Source: Leptura quadrifasciata
Taxonomy: Eukaryota > Arthropoda > Insecta > Coleoptera > Cerambycidae
NCBI GenBank assembly: GCA_963675555.1
Contig: OY776681.1
Span: 76,097,340-76,161,339 of the forward strand
Reading direction: 5' to 3'
DNA: 64,000 nucleotides
In this document: positions 19,546 through 31,989 of the stretch, piece after piece
How the letters are laid out: every line of letters begins with the position of its first letter
Position numbering within the stretch: position 1 is the stretch's first letter
The notes under the pieces: generated by a model
The model's input: the letters and a program-made list of their open reading frames with translations, nothing else
Databases searched by the model: none
What the model was told of the DNA's origin: nothing
Made by a program: the position numbers and the translations under genes

Positions 19546-22500
19546 ATTCAGCTTTATGACAAAAGATTTAGCAGCCACTAGTTAACATAACAGACATAAA
19601 AGTGATATATTTTTAACTTTTTATAACGTAAAGAACAGAACTGTGGTCTTCGTAAATCTTTCTTTGTTTGGAGTTTGGTTTATAGATGCTTATCTCTCTC
19701 TCGTTACTACTTCATGTTCATTGTCTACCGTGTATTGTTGTGTCAGAATCACTTCGAATTATATCTTTTTATGGTGTCGAAATTTATCAGCTTGGAAGCG
19801 AAATAGTTAAGAGTAATGCGTACCTCATGGTATGGAAAATATAAACGATAGTCAAATTTTTTAGGACCCCGCTAGCAAATTTCGTAATATACAAATCAGG
19901 GCCGTAACATTCCGGTAGAGCCATCAAATTCACAGAGAGGACATTGACACATAAATGAGACTATCTATATCATAGTAGAGTACACTATCTTTTAATTTTT
20001 CTAGAAAACTGTAGAGTTTAAGATACCTTGTGTTTAACATATGCGGCAATGCCCATCTCAACCATCGTAAGAGAATCATACATATACTTCTTCTTTATAC
20101 CAATATTAACAACCAATAGTGCTATCCTTAACATCTAGACCACTATTAATTAATATTGCCTGATTAGTAAACACATTAAAGAATTCTTCAGGACGATTCA
20201 TTATTTTCGTCATTGATTGGCTCTCCCTTTGCTCAAATTTGCCGCAAAATGAATTTAAAATCAGTTTGATGTATACATTTTTACGTTTTCACTGTAAGAC
20301 ATCAAATAAATGATTATTAATTGCCGAGATAATCTTATTTATTAATCAATTAATTCCTCCCTATTTTCCCCTCATTTACCTCAGTTATCATTAATTTACT
20401 CTTAACTACCCCGAAAATTCGGCCTTGAAGGACTTGGGAAGCATACTGTATATTACAGTTGAGATATTCCGGTCTAAGGAAACTTTTCTATATATTTTTG
20501 TATATAAAATCAGGTTCAAATCAAAAACACTAGTAATATTATACTTTTCGCAGTAATAACTACGACGAAAATGGCCGCCGTTGACGATGTTATCATATTA
20601 TAATGCCTTTAGTAATAGGGTAAATTCAAAAAGGGCACCGCATTCACCCCCATGAAGATAACATCCTGTCATTTTACTGATTAATTCGATGTACCCATTT
20701 TTTTTTTCGTTTTCACTGTAAGACATCAAATAAATTACATTAAATACCGAGAAACTCCATGTGCTAGAAAACCCAAATAAAAGGAAAGGATAAACTCCAT
20801 AGTGTTAGTCAAAGTTTTGTGTGATTTCTCAAAATCCGGAATCCATCACGTTCTCATCGTCCCGAACCAAAATTCTGCAAAATGAACTTCCATAAGAAAA
20901 TGCATGGGTTTTTGGTCAGGAACCAGTTATCCCCGGAGTTGCCACTTACCGATTTGCCCACAAGGTGTTATAACTTTCACACATACCTTTGCATAAGAAT
21001 TTGTAGTGACATAAATTCTTAAATAATTCCTAGCCTTAAAAGTACATAAGAAATGTCTGTGTTGCAGAATATTATTGAAAGATACTTTTATCTGAATCAT
21101 TGTTACACGTAATTAAAAGCATGCATCTATCGAAAAAACAAATTAGTTTATTTTTGATTTTAATAGGAACCAGATAATCCGTGTTTGTGGGAGCTGTCAT
21201 GATCCGGCATTGTCGGATTTTGGACATGCTATTCAGCAATGATTACTGAGCAAGAATCTCTTTAAACAGTTTCTGAAGCAATTTTGCCCAGTTCTAAATA
21301 CAAATTGCCTGGACTATAATTCCTGGGGAGGAAGTAAATTAAAAAAATGCCAAAAAAACGAAATCTAAGAATTTTGTTTAAAACAAAAATATAATTAATA
21401 TCCACTAAAATTAGAACCTTCAATTTTTGTCCTAGCTCAAATATTAATTATAGATCTCTAGAGTTTTCCTCAAATAAATCACCTTATACAACAACAATAG
21501 CTTGTTAGTGAAATGGCAGAAATAACTTGGTGTAAAATAAACGTTGATTAATGCGATCTAGTAAAAACTATAAAACGCGAAGTTTTTCTGATACAATTAG
21601 CATTCATCCTCCTGCTATTTACTCTGCTATCAGCCGAATTGCAACCTCAGATTAATTATTCTTTATGACAGATAATGCTTATCCACAACATGCAGCATTT
21701 TTATTAGCGGATTCCACAAAAACGCCAGAGAAATTACATCGCCAACGCTCCTATTAACTAGGAAAAAAGGTCAAAAGCGAAGAGATTTACGGGTCCGCTA
21801 TTTGCATAATTTCTCCAGCCTTATCTGCCTCATCTAGATTTGGGTCTGCAGTGCTAAATCTTTCATTTCAGCAATAGAGCAAGTGGCAGTCACAAGAACG
21901 GATGTAATCTCAGTTAGTGAAATTTCAGAACTGAACATTGTTAGTCAGATTAAGAAGATGTACATATTTGTGTTTTAGGAACATTGGTATTTATTTGAAA
22001 GTTTTTATTTACTTGAAGTATAGCAAATGTATTGTTATAAATTCCAAATATGTTTGACTCCAACTCACTTTCAGTTCTCGCCAATAAGTCTTTTAACTTT
22101 GAACATCAAACAGGTATAATAACTAATTAGCGTAACGATTTTTTTCGATGTTTCGGTGGATTTATAAACTATAGCTGCGAGCGCTAGTTTCTGATTTATA
22201 GTATAGAAACACCAGTCTCTATCAACAGGATGATAGAGGCACGGATAACTGCAGTGAAGATCAGTCGTATCCAGAGGGTCAATGTGTTGATCATCGAAGT
22301 AATGGATGACTGCTGGCTACTGACATGCAGAACCAGAGGGACTCAAAATAAAATATATGATCGGTGTAATAACTATAGACTCAAAATAAATACGTCAAAA
22401 TTAGTTCAAAGTATTTGAAATAAATATATCTACTGTATGATAAAATAATCAGGTCATAAGCAAGCTCATTAACTTATTAATTAATTAAGTATGGCGTATT

Positions 22501-22585
22501 TTATGTAATTTCGCCTAACTCCGTACATTATTTTTTGATGTACCATCAGCAGCAGAAATATCGGGAGACAATTTTGGACCACCTT
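19546..22585. other. Gene-poor DNA with small repeats only
   Basis: A short direct repeat is present: CGTTTTCACTGTAAGACATC followed by AAATAAAT at about 20283 and again at about 20706, each followed by TACCGAG/TGCCGAG. Bases 20849-20926 form an inverted pair with 17268-17341. No frame with a recognisable domain over about 3 kb on either strand. Confidence 0.55.
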
Positions 22586-22929
22586 GTATATAGTGTGTCC
22601 CACTTTTCAAGGTAACACCTCCGTACCTTACACTTATTAACAAATTGTACTCCTCTTTTCATTTATTGCGGAAAAGTAAAAAAAATGTAGAAAATTTAAT
22701 TACGAACGATAGACGTCAAGTTATGCAACTTTGACTTTTTCAAATGGAACACCCTGTATATTTTTGCATATTTAGATTCTCCATTTATTTTCGAATAAAT
22801 TTTATTAACCATGTCCTATACCTATCATTAATCATTGTTGAGATATTTGCAGTTAAATTCTTGGGATAACATTATTTTATTAATATAATTATAAGGAATA
22901 CTATAATACAAGAAACAGTAAATATCATA

Positions 22930-23340
22930 GTTATTATAAAAGATGTTCAAATTGTCGCCCATATTCTATTTGACACAACTCATACCTCCTTAAAAGTTGT
23001 TTTAAATGACCCCATAAGAAAAATTTAGGGGGCTCATATCAGGTGACCGTGCAGGCCATTTAACAGGTCCCTGATTACCAATCCAGTTGCCTCCAAATCT
23101 CTCAGTCTGGAAGCATATTTCAAAATTATGCGGTGGTGTTCCGTCTTACTGCCACCACGTAGTGAGGCGCTCATTCATTGGAATTTCTTCCACAAGACTA
23201 GAAATAGTATTTCTTAAAAACCTCAAGTATCTGTCACCATTCAGGATACCTTCATAAAAGTATGGTCCAATCAATCGATCATTAAATAAGCCGCACCAAA
23301 CGTTAATTCTCCAAATGGTTTGAAAATGGGTTTCTCTTGA
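22930..23340 (-). pseudogene. DD41D-type transposase fragment, catalytic half
   Basis: The minus-strand reading contains RINVWCGLFNDRLIGPYFYE, GILNGDRYLRFLRN, WWQ-stop-DGTPPHN (second aspartate block with an in-frame stop), FGGNWIGNQGPVKWPARSPD and then MSPLNFSYG. The last block corresponds to TPLDFFLWG, so the third catalytic aspartate is replaced by asparagine. The distance from second Asp to this Asn is 39 and not 41, pointing to a two-codon deletion. The N-terminal half is missing because the LINE insertion and decay removed it. Confidence 0.8.
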
Positions 23341-23354
23341 TAGATGGTGGTGGT

Positions 23355-25140
23355 GGATAGGTGATAGATCTTGAAGAAATAGGTAACAAATTTAACACCC
23401 ATTTTTCTCAAGTAGGTGAAAAACTTGCTTCTAAAATAGTGCAGGTATGAAATTGTGAACTTTCCCTATTCTATGTATATAAATTACACAAATGGAACAG
23501 AAATTAAACAAATTGTACTAGAACTAAAAAATAATAAGGCACCGGGTCCAGATGGTATAAGAAATGAATTATTAAAGTCAACAATTGATACAATTGTGGA
23601 TCCAGTGTGTTTTATTATAAATAAATGCATTGAATGTGGAGAGTTTCCTACGCATTTTAAAAAGGCAATCGTTAGACTAGTTTTCAAAGGAGGAAGTAAA
23701 ACAGATGTATCAAATTATCGTCCAATTTCTTTAAGCTATTCTTTCGCAAAATTATTTGAAAAAATTATAAAGTCACGTTTAGTTGATTATCCAAATAAAA
23801 ATAACATTTTATCTGATATGAAGTTTCGATTTTAAAAAGACTTCTCAACCCAAGATGCAATAGCAAAAGTGACATCAATAATATACGATACTATGGATAA
23901 CAAGAAAGCATGTTTGGGTATTTTTGTTGATTTAGCAAAAGCTTTTGACACCGTCAGTCGTGGACTTTTGCTAGAAAAACTTGAAAACTTTGGAATTAGA
24001 GGTAATGTCTTAAAATTATGTAAAAGTTTTTTGGAGGAAAGGAAACAAAAAGTTGAAATAAGAAATGTCTTAAGCAAAGAGTAACCTGTGGAGTACCACA
24101 GATACAGTTCTAAGACCTGTGTTGTTTACTATAAATTTAAATAGCTTACTAACATTGAATTCTTCTGGAACAATAATATCATTTGCTGATGATACAGTTA
24201 TTTTATATACTGGGCATACCTGGGATGACGTGAGACATTTGGTTGAAAGGGATTTAAAGAAAATTTTTGATTGGTTTAGTGCGAATTTGCTAACGATAAA
24301 TGTGGATAAAACTAAAATTATTCCCTTTACGTCTTACGAGAAATATCTACCTGACTACAGCACCATATCCGTAAATAATCTTTTAATTTCACTAACTCGA
24401 TCTATTAAATACCTCGGTATTTTTATTGACTCGCATTTAAGATGGAATATACATATAAACAATACAATAACAAAAATTCGGGGCTTAATTTTTAAACTTT
24501 ATCAATGTCGACAGACACTACCCTTGAATCATCTTAAAATATTATACTATGCTTTTATCGAATCCATTATTCAGTATGGCATAATTGTTTGGGGAGGAGT
24601 AAGGAAAGCATATCTGATACCTCTGGAAATTATTCAGAAAAAAATTCTAAAAATCATATATTTTAAACCCTTCCTATACCCCACGGAACAATTATTTTCG
24701 GAACTTAATATACTAGATTTGCGGCAGCTTTACGCTAAGAATATTCTGTTATTTTAGTTCCGAAATAAACAGTACATTAGTAGGATAAATCACGAACGTA
24801 ATTAATACCAGAGAACAAGAAGCGGCTCACTTTATTATACCCAGGACTCATAAAAGTATTGGTCAAAGATACTTTGTTTACATTGGGCCGAAATTGCTTA
24901 ATATTTTGCCGATATCTCTAATAAACATAAAAACAAAACGTCTTTTCAAGAAAAAAGTATTAGCGTGGATGACTTCAAATGATGGAAATATGTTCTATAA
25001 TATTATTGATCCCATGTAGTTACTAAATTAACTATACTTTGATTGTGTATATATCCTTGTGAATATTAATTTCGATGTTTCCTGTTTTCTTAGTGCAGTA
25101 GTTGTATAGTGTCTAATCAAATTATTAAAGAATTAATACA
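23355..25140 (+). mobile_element. 5'-truncated Jockey-type LINE
   Basis: Starts within the region between endonuclease and RT (readable as IGNKFNTHFSQVGEKLASKI near 23367-23430). It contains the full RT palm in broken frames and a 3' UTR. A hairpin in the 3' UTR, 25248-25280, pairs CCCAT with ATGGG and AGGCTTA with TAAGCCT. The exact 3' end is uncertain, around 25140-25340. It sits inside the DD41D relic, so it is younger than that element. Confidence 0.75.
23380..24757 (+). pseudogene. Jockey-type reverse transcriptase
   Basis: RT blocks in order: NNKAPGPDGIRNELLK (motif 1), FKKAIVRLVFKGGSK and NYRPISL (motif 2), then a stop and frame shift at about 23835. It continues with GIFVDLAKAFDTVSR (motif A, catalytic Asp), CGVPQ (motif B, broken around 24085-24110), and IISFADDTVIL (motif C, catalytic FADD) at about 24175-24210. 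Then SIKYLGIFID and LRW, and the thumb ILYYAFIESIIQYGIIVWGG. The catalytic aspartates survive but at least two frame breaks and a stop prevent translation as one protein. Confidence 0.9.
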
Positions 25141-25973
25141 GTTATATGTACAATTTAGTTTCTGTTCTCTCTCTTGTTTTACATTCACTGTTGTTCAGTT
25201 ATTTTTAGTTTATTTTCTCTTTCTTTGCATCTTAAGAAGGTGTAACCCATAGACAGGCTTAAATAAGCCTAAATGGGTGTTCCATATTTATTTGCAAATG
25301 AAACCTCAAAATTGCGTATAAAAATAATTTCTATATTATATAATATTGTAATACATTGTACAAACGTAAATGGTCAATACATTGTACTCAAAATGAAATT
25401 TTAGTTAAGATAAATTATTGATTATACATACCTGTAATTTTTGTGTGTACTTATTTGGGAATAAATAAAAAATTATAAATTATTAGTTTAAGAATATGGA
25501 ACATGACTGAATCATGATTAAACCGTTGATATATCATACACCGTTAATGATAGTTATAGGACATGGCTAATAAGATTTGTTCGGGAATAAAAGAAAAATC
25601 CAAAAATGCAAAAATATGTGTTTGAAAAAGTAAAGTTGCATAACCTGCCGCCTTTTTGAGGCGCCTTGTACATTTGAAAATATAATAGTTAAATACATCT
25701 TTTTAAACAGAATAACTTTTCTATTAAACATTTTGTTCTATGTCTAACCATTTCCGAGATAATGCTTGTCTAAATAGGGCTGGGACGCCCTGTATACAAA
25801 TTTATCCAACTCAGCTCCCCCCACTAAAATTTTGCCGCCATTTAATACAATCCTCAGCACTTCGAAACCTACAACTTTATGTAAAGAAACTGATGCCTCC
25901 AGACTTCTTTTGAAAAACCCTGTTATTTTTGTTATTTCGGCTGAACTAATATTAAAATCATCAGTAAACATGT

Positions 25974-26050
25974 CTAACCTACCAGGATTAGAATCCGGAA
26001 CATCGTTTCAAGCCTAACACGCAGGCACTGGGCCACTGAAGCGGTAGCAC
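25974..26050 (-). mobile_element. tRNA-like SINE head fragment
   Basis: On the minus strand, TACCGCTTCAGTGGCCCAGT (A-box region) and TTCCGGATTCTAATCCTGG (decayed B box, GGATTCTAATCC for GGTTCGANTCC). The segment GCGTGTTAGGCTTG resembles the anticodon arm of the related copy at 57840-57912 (GTGTTAGGCTTGCAGCC), suggesting one family. Confidence 0.55.
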
Positions 26051-27204
26051 ATTATACTCTACTATCAAGGATATAATAAAGAAGGTAGTATTTACGATTA
26101 TTTTATTAATCTTTAAATTCATTTTTTATACTTCAAAATGTATATGAGGGTCATATATCTTGTTTACAATTTTTAAGATGTATTAAAAGTAAAACTGAAA
26201 TTCCTCAAGTCATGTAACACATATTTCTCTCCTATTTATATCGCGTCCAAGGTCAGGCGGCATAATTTATTATCTTTTCCCAACTTGTATTTTCCTTTGA
26301 CCAGGGTGGAAGATGCTATTTTCGTGTAGGCACGGTTTTGCTGATGAGCACATTGGAACAATTTCCGATTTGATCGTTTGCCCTGCTAGCGTCTTTCCGG
26401 ATAAACAAACAAACAATTAATTAACAAGTAGGTGGCTTATATAAACAATTAATCTAATCAATGTATCTTTCCTGTATTAGGGGACAAATATACTTACAAG
26501 CATTTTTATAGAGTCAGCCAAGGAAAATATAAGTATCGAATAGGTATAACCAATCAGAAATTTTAATTGCTCGTAGCTTATTAAAACTATTTCATGCATA
26601 TTATATACTGTAGTACATGGTAAAATTACTATTTTTTATATCTGAATGAACATGCAGACTTAGCACTAAGGGCGTGAACGCTTGATAAACAATCAACCCG
26701 AAAGTACATACTTTTACATACTTTACATACTTTTTATTAAGTAGATAAGTCGATCAGTTTTACCAGCTGTTCGAGATGAATCAATTTGACAAGATTAGAA
26801 ACGCCAAAGCCGTTTATTGATTTCGAATGATAGGGTACATATTTGCATTATTCATACCATTATTTCGAAAATCAATCTATTGATATTTTGTTCATTTTCA
26901 GTGCGCCTGGTTCTTCTGCTTTTGATGACATTATCAATCATTTTTCTATTACGAAGTGACGTATGTAATAAATCAATTTTGAAGTCGATTAAATAGTAGT
27001 TATGCTTAATTTAAATAGAAGCTGTACCTTCATAATAAAGTTCTTTAGTCTGTTAACAAATACTTGTCACTGAATTTTAAATTAGAATCTATGCATTTGC
27101 ATCTTAGCGACTTTGAGTGATGTTCAAAATAACTCAGAAACTGTATACTTTTCATAAATGTAGTAGGATAGATTGTCGTACATTGTGATACATGCTTGAA
27201 CATA
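26051..27204. other. No gene recognised
   Basis: AT-rich. A short ACATACTTT repeat occurs three times at 26705-26735. No protein motif or TIR. Confidence 0.5.
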
Positions 27205-27659
27205 TACAGGTTGTCCATTTTATCAGGATCCTCCAGAATATTTCACTTAATATCGGTTGCGCAAAAAAATTGTTTCTACGAAAATTGTGCCGATTTTTAT
27301 AATCTACAAAATGGTATAAACACGTTTGAAATTCATGGCCTACTTTAAGAGTTATGAAGGAAAATCTCAAAAATGTCTGGTCTAAGGTCTAAGCCAAATA
27401 TTTCCGTTATTTGAAGAGATACGATGAAAATTGTAAGGTGACAATTTTTTACAAAACAGAGTATTTCGACGAGGTTTTATCTAAATGTTCTCAAGACCGC
27501 TGTATACTGAGATTTTCTCGAGGAATGAATTAATTTAAGTACAATATCCATTTGTCTGTATTTCATGTTATCTACGAAACTGACTATTATTTCAATTATT
27601 TTTAAATAGTTGGCTATGGAAAAACCCCCACTCACTCACACTGTTTTAAAAATTCAGAA

Positions 27660-28330
27660 TTTACAATAATGATTTTCAATCACATTGATCGTTACAATAT
27701 GTTAGTTACATATTGCCAATGCAATTTTAACTCTGGATTAGCTGCAGTAGACTTTAGAAACAGATTTTTATAAGCACTGCTTGCAGCTGAATGAAACTCT
27801 GTCTAGAAAATTAACTTGGAAACTTAAAAGTAATGGTTTATTTTTAAAGAATGTAAGGAGGAACAGTGTTACTGATAATGTGAATAATGTAAACCGAGTT
27901 ATTAATTATGTAAGAAACAAAAATGTAGAAAATTCAGAAACATCATTAAACAAAATTCAATTAAATTGTCCCTATAAATAAAACGAATGCTGAGCTAAAA
28001 AAGTTCACAATTTACAAGAGGAGGACAAACTAAGGAGGTTTGTAGGTGGCTGTTGGAAAAGAAGTTTGCCAATCCATTAATAAGTACCTTGGTCCGACGA
28101 GGCAAATTTTTCCAATAATGGATTTTTTTATCGTAATACCATTACAAATGGATTTCTGAAAATACATACTGGCATAGACCAACTGGGTTTCAAAATCGTT
28201 TTTCAATAAATGTGTGGGTAGATACTTTAGGCACCAATTTAATAAGCCCTTATTTTTATGATGGTCACCTCAGTGGCTAAAGGTACCTAAACTTTTTGGG
28301 AAACGGACTTAATGAATTCTTAGATGACCA
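27660..28330 (+). pseudogene. DD41D-type transposase relic
   Basis: N-terminal DUF4817-like segment IDRYNMLVTYCQCNFNSGLA with AAVDFRNRF, then VNRVINYVRNKNVENSETSL. The first aspartate block is VPWSDEANFSNNG (about 28090-28125). The following region (TGFQNRFSINVWV..LGTNLIGPYFYDG) can be read only with frame changes. The sequence then ends before the second and third aspartate blocks. Several stops are present. It is closely related to the minus-strand copy at 49933-50700. Confidence 0.8.
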
Positions 28331-28406
28331 ACTTATTAAATTTTTTAATAGTTTTATTTAATCATACTTCTCCACGGCAAGTATGATGCTAGTTAAAAAA
28401 AATATT

Positions 28407-28407
<1 letters not shown>

Positions 28408-28456
<49 letters not shown>
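28408..28456. repeat. (TA)n microsatellite inside the right TIR
   Basis: Roughly 45 alternating T/A bases. At the same point the related TIR at about 51120 has no such run, so it expanded after insertion. Confidence 0.95.
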
Positions 28457-28458
<2 letters not shown>

Positions 28459-28874
28459 TACTTCCAATGAATATGGCATGTGATACAGTGTTGAAGAGAG
28501 TGGAAAATACTCTATTTAATGCCGCCATTTCCCTCCCGTTAAATAAAAATTCACACCCTAAACAGAAAGTCTCAAAATACAGCGATTTCAAAAACATTTA
28601 GATAAAACCTCGTTGAAGTACTCTGTTTTGCAAAAAATTGTCGCCTTAGAATGTTCATCGTATCTCTTCAAATAACGGAGAAACTTGGCTTAGATATATT
28701 CCTCGTTTTCGATACTTTCCGTCATAACTCTCAAAGCAGGCCATGGATTTCAAATGTATTTAAACCATTTTGTAGCTTATAAAAATCGACGCAATTTTCG
28801 TAGAAACAATTTTTTTGCGCGACCGATATTAAGTGAAATATTCTCGAGGGCGTCGATAAAATGGACAGCCTGTA

Positions 28875-30335
28875 TATATATTAAAAATAAATTTGTTTTG
28901 CAAAAGACTGACCTGTTGCATAGTATAATACATTGTAATCTTATTATTATACTGATGACAACAACTGTAATAATAATTTATCATGACTGTTCGAAAATCA
29001 AAATACAAAATACTTCAAATAAATAAAAATGTTAAAATATGATATTTGTTTTATAACTGATTATTGTAATATAAAATAATTTTCAAATTATGAAATCACT
29101 TCAGGACTGCATCATCTTGGATGTCATGTATGCAAATTGAAGTTGATTTTTATACATGTTAATTTATTAGCGTTAGATTTAAAGTTAGATTGTAGGTAAT
29201 TTGTAAATATTCTTTTGGACCAAGTCCACTACCATGGGCATTTTTCCCTTCTAGTCACTATGAATTTTACTCATTTACATATTATTGCAAATAGAGATTA
29301 CAGGAAAAACGAAATGCTAATTATTTTCTATCCTTCCATTTAAATATCGACATCAAAAAATCATATATTTTGAATTAATTAAAATTAAGTATTTTATTAT
29401 TATGTTACAAAAGTAAGTTATGATTAGAAATCTATGTTTGTTTTTGGTATTCATAAGAAAATTCAAAACCTTCAGTAGGCACTTACAATATAATATGAAA
29501 CGGCTAAAGCAGTCTAGATATACGAGTAGAGACAGAAATGCGCCCTAATTTTGATGGATTCGATCGAAGCAGCTCGAATACATGTCCACATATTTGTGGA
29601 TGCAAGATGGGGCCTTTGATGGCAGCCTCAAATATCTGGTGGTAAACCGGTTAATATTAAAAACAATGGGGTTGATTTGTACCCGTTACCCTCTGTTAAA
29701 CGGAACCTTAAGTAATCCTAGAGATTTTTAATCTGAAATGTTAAATATAAATAGATGAACTAGGAAAGTTCTGGTTCAAAATCACACATATTTTCTTATC
29801 TAGATTGACATTAGTTCAATCAAAAATAAGCATTCGCGAATAAGTACATTTGAACAGTATTTGGAAATAGATTCCATAAATTTAACGTTATATTTTCTGA
29901 ATGTAGCTCATAATTATATTCACTTAGAATGTTACTTGACAGTATTTAAAATCATTATAACAATAAACCAAATCTACGGTGTCTAGTATTCAATTTTTAT
30001 AAATTGACTCACAGTATTTCTAGTAAAATAAAATGTCATTAGCCAGTTTCAACATCTTAGTACCTTTAAACGGCGACTTGCAGATAACGTAACGAATAAT
30101 TGTATTTTCTTCTCCTCTTCCTTCTCCTTCTTAAATCCACTAGCACCATCATCGTTCCAGAGGACAATTACATAAGGTAAGTAATAAATATTATACAATC
30201 TTCTCTGGTTAATAATTAAAATGTGATGGTCTTAATAACGAACTCATTAGCATTATTGTTAATACTTTTACACTTACAGCTGGAAAATCCAGTTATCAGC
30301 ACACTTTTTCATAAATGTACTTCTCCTCATGTTGT
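28875..30335. other. No gene recognised
   Basis: AT-rich, no motif-bearing frame. One GC-moderate block at 29530-29650 has no readable domain or tRNA-like boxes. Confidence 0.5.
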
Positions 30336-30339
30336 ACAG

Positions 30340-30970
30340 GGTTGAAATACATTTTCCTGATAACTTGATTGAAAAAAAGAGTTCAGATTTTACTAGATAT
30401 TTAAGTGTCTATATTGACAAACATCTAAGATGGGATATGCATATTAATACTGTCACTAAAACACTCAGAAATTTGCTATATAAATTTAAATTTTTAAGTA
30501 AAATATTGGACATGAAACAAATGAAAATGATATACTACGCACTAGTAGAGTCGAAACTGTCATACGGAATTCTGGCATGGGGCGGGCGGTGCTTTAAATA
30601 CTCCTCTCAAAATGTTAGAAATAGTACAAAAAAAGGTTTTTAAAAATAATGCTAAATAAAACAACAACTTATTCGAGTGATTTACTGTTCGCAAAATCCA
30701 AGCTGTTTGATATTAGACAAATATTTTTTTTTACAAATCGTTATTAACCAATATAAAAATAAAAATACTTTGGAGTTACCCATTCACAAATACACAAAAA
30801 GAAATATATCAAACTTACAAGCAAAAACTCCCACGTCTGCTAAAATTATAGGCCAAAGCAGCTACATCTTTCTTTCACCCCGCCTTTATAATATTTTGCC
30901 TATTGACATAAGACAAACTAAATCATTACAGCAATTTGAATCTAAATGCAAAGTGTATATATTCTAAACT
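30340..30970 (+). pseudogene. Jockey-type LINE, RT C-terminal part and tail
   Basis: The frame 30329-30643 contains FTRYLSVYIDKHLRWDMHIN (the L-G-x-x-x-D-x-x-L-x-W block after the palm) and MKMIYYALVESKLSYGILAW (thumb). After a frameshift, 30677-30967 contains YIFLSPRLYNILPIDIRQTK, the C-terminal signature of insect Jockey-like LINEs. RT palm and endonuclease are absent (5' truncation at about 30340). It is similar to, but not the same as, the LINE at 23355-25140. Confidence 0.8.
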
Positions 30971-31285
30971 CAGGCAGATGTTTTATACATTCCTTAATCC
31001 ATATAAAAAAAAATTAAAATAGCTATATTTTAAATAGAATTAGTGTTGATCTAAGTAATACATAATAAAAGAGTACATGACGACATTGTTAATGAACAAC
31101 GTACAAATTAATTTTTGTGGGTTATCCGCATTTATTATTTTATCCTAACAAATGATTTTATTGTATGTATATTCATATTGTATATTTATGTAGGTATATA
31201 TAATCATTTAGAATCTATAGCTCAGAGATGTATCCTGATGATTTATAAATAAACATTTTTTTTGTACAAAAAACCAGTCACCCTA

Positions 31286-31362
31286 CTCTGTGGCTCCGAC
31301 CCTCACAGAGGGGAGCTGGTAATATATACCAATTGCCACTCCCCACGCCCGTGGGGTGAGTG
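31286..31362 (-). other. Structured 3' UTR of the RLE LINE (two hairpins)
   Basis: CTCTGTG (31286-31292) pairs with CACAGAG (31304-31310). CACTCCCCAC (31337-31346) pairs with GTGGGGTGAGTG (31351-31362) with a two-base bulge. Both are immediately before the 3' end of the element in its own orientation. 3' UTR structures are known to be recognised by RT for target-primed reverse transcription in R2-like elements; the role here is inferred. Confidence 0.5.
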
Positions 31363-31379
31363 ACTACCGGGTCCGCGAA

Positions 31380-31980
31380 TCGTGTGCCCTGAGTAGACGC
31401 AATGAACCGTGGATGACAGCCTTCTGCAGTCTGCCGGCTAAGATCTCTGCCGAATCTCGGCATGCCGGTATGATCTTTAGTTCCGAAAGCAGCGTCTGTC
31501 TCATCCCATCGAAGGCTCCTATAATCAGTACCACTATTTTAACAGAATGGCCTAGATAAAGCCTGCGGAGTTGGAAGAGCAAATCTTGATATTTTGTCCG
31601 TTTTCGTTCCCCTTTCAAGACAATGTTGCTCTCAGCGGGAGCTGAGAATTCCACGACACGTCTTGAGTTGGTGGTCGAGGAGTACTATGTCAGGCTTGTA
31701 TTTGCCTGACGGTGGGAAATGAGTAGTTCCAATAAATTTGACACTTCTCATTCCTCACAACGGACTCAATATCTCCCAGAGTTTAAGGCAGCACTGGTGT
31801 TTCGTCTATCCCATACGAGTACCTTAGGTGACAGTAAAGCACTCGTAATGCTGTGTCGTGTCTGTGAATATAGGCCGAGACTGCGTATGTCGGGCAAGCC
31901 AACAGTAAGTTACAGTCTCCGGCACCCTGCAGCTGACATCAGGGACCTCCATACCCATGACACGACTTCGATAGACAAGC
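31380..31980 (-). pseudogene. RLE endonuclease C-terminal domain of the LINE
   Basis: Minus-strand reading: the segment near 31700-31670 gives YKPDIVLLDHQLKT, a K-PD motif, followed after 14 residues by a Glu in VVEFSAPAE (frame change near 31650). K/R-PD-x(12-14)-D/E is the signature of the restriction-like endonuclease in R2/R4-type LINEs. Downstream, KYQDLLFQLRRLYLGHSVKI, VVLIIGAFDGMR and ILAGRLQKAVIHGSLRLLRA lead to a stop at about 31364. Before the motif, 31980-31760 is a decayed Cys/His-rich stretch (CRVPETVTY) corresponding to the zinc finger that precedes RLE. Several stops and frameshifts are present. Confidence 0.75.
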
Positions 31981-31989
31981 GTGTTTAAT

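Larger units (their letters stand above)
22591..25792 (-). mobile_element. Decayed DD41D-type element hosting a LINE
   Basis: The left end (after TA, 22589-22590) starts TAGTGTGTCCCAC; the right end (before TA, 25793-25794) read inward starts CAGGGCGTCCCAG. Inverted homology is clear in the subterminal zone: GCATAACTTGACGTC-type sequence at about 22717-22700, CAAAAATATACAGGG and ATAGGACATGGTTAATAA (minus, 22830-22740) against GTTATAGGACATGGCTAATA and GTAAAGTTGCATAACCTGCC (plus, 25555-25650). A transposase relic is on the minus strand at 22930-23340, and a LINE occupies about 23355-25140. Confidence 0.7.
27207..28872 (+). mobile_element. Long-TIR DD41D-type transposon, short decayed copy (family of 43132-51566)
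   Basis: Flanked by TA (27205-27206 and 28873-28874). Left end CAGGTTGTCCATTTTATCAG; right end read inward CAGGCTGTCCATTTTATCGA. The TIRs match the TIRs of the 8.4-kb element at 43132-51566 over several hundred bases, including CCTCGTTGAA..CACTCTGTTTT and GGCCATGGATTTCAAAT. The transposase relic is on the plus strand. The right arm is interrupted by a (TA)n run at 28408-28456. Confidence 0.88.

Noticed and set aside
28358..28601. Frames with long Ile-Tyr repeats
   Set aside because: Translation of the (TA)n microsatellite inside a TIR; not a protein.
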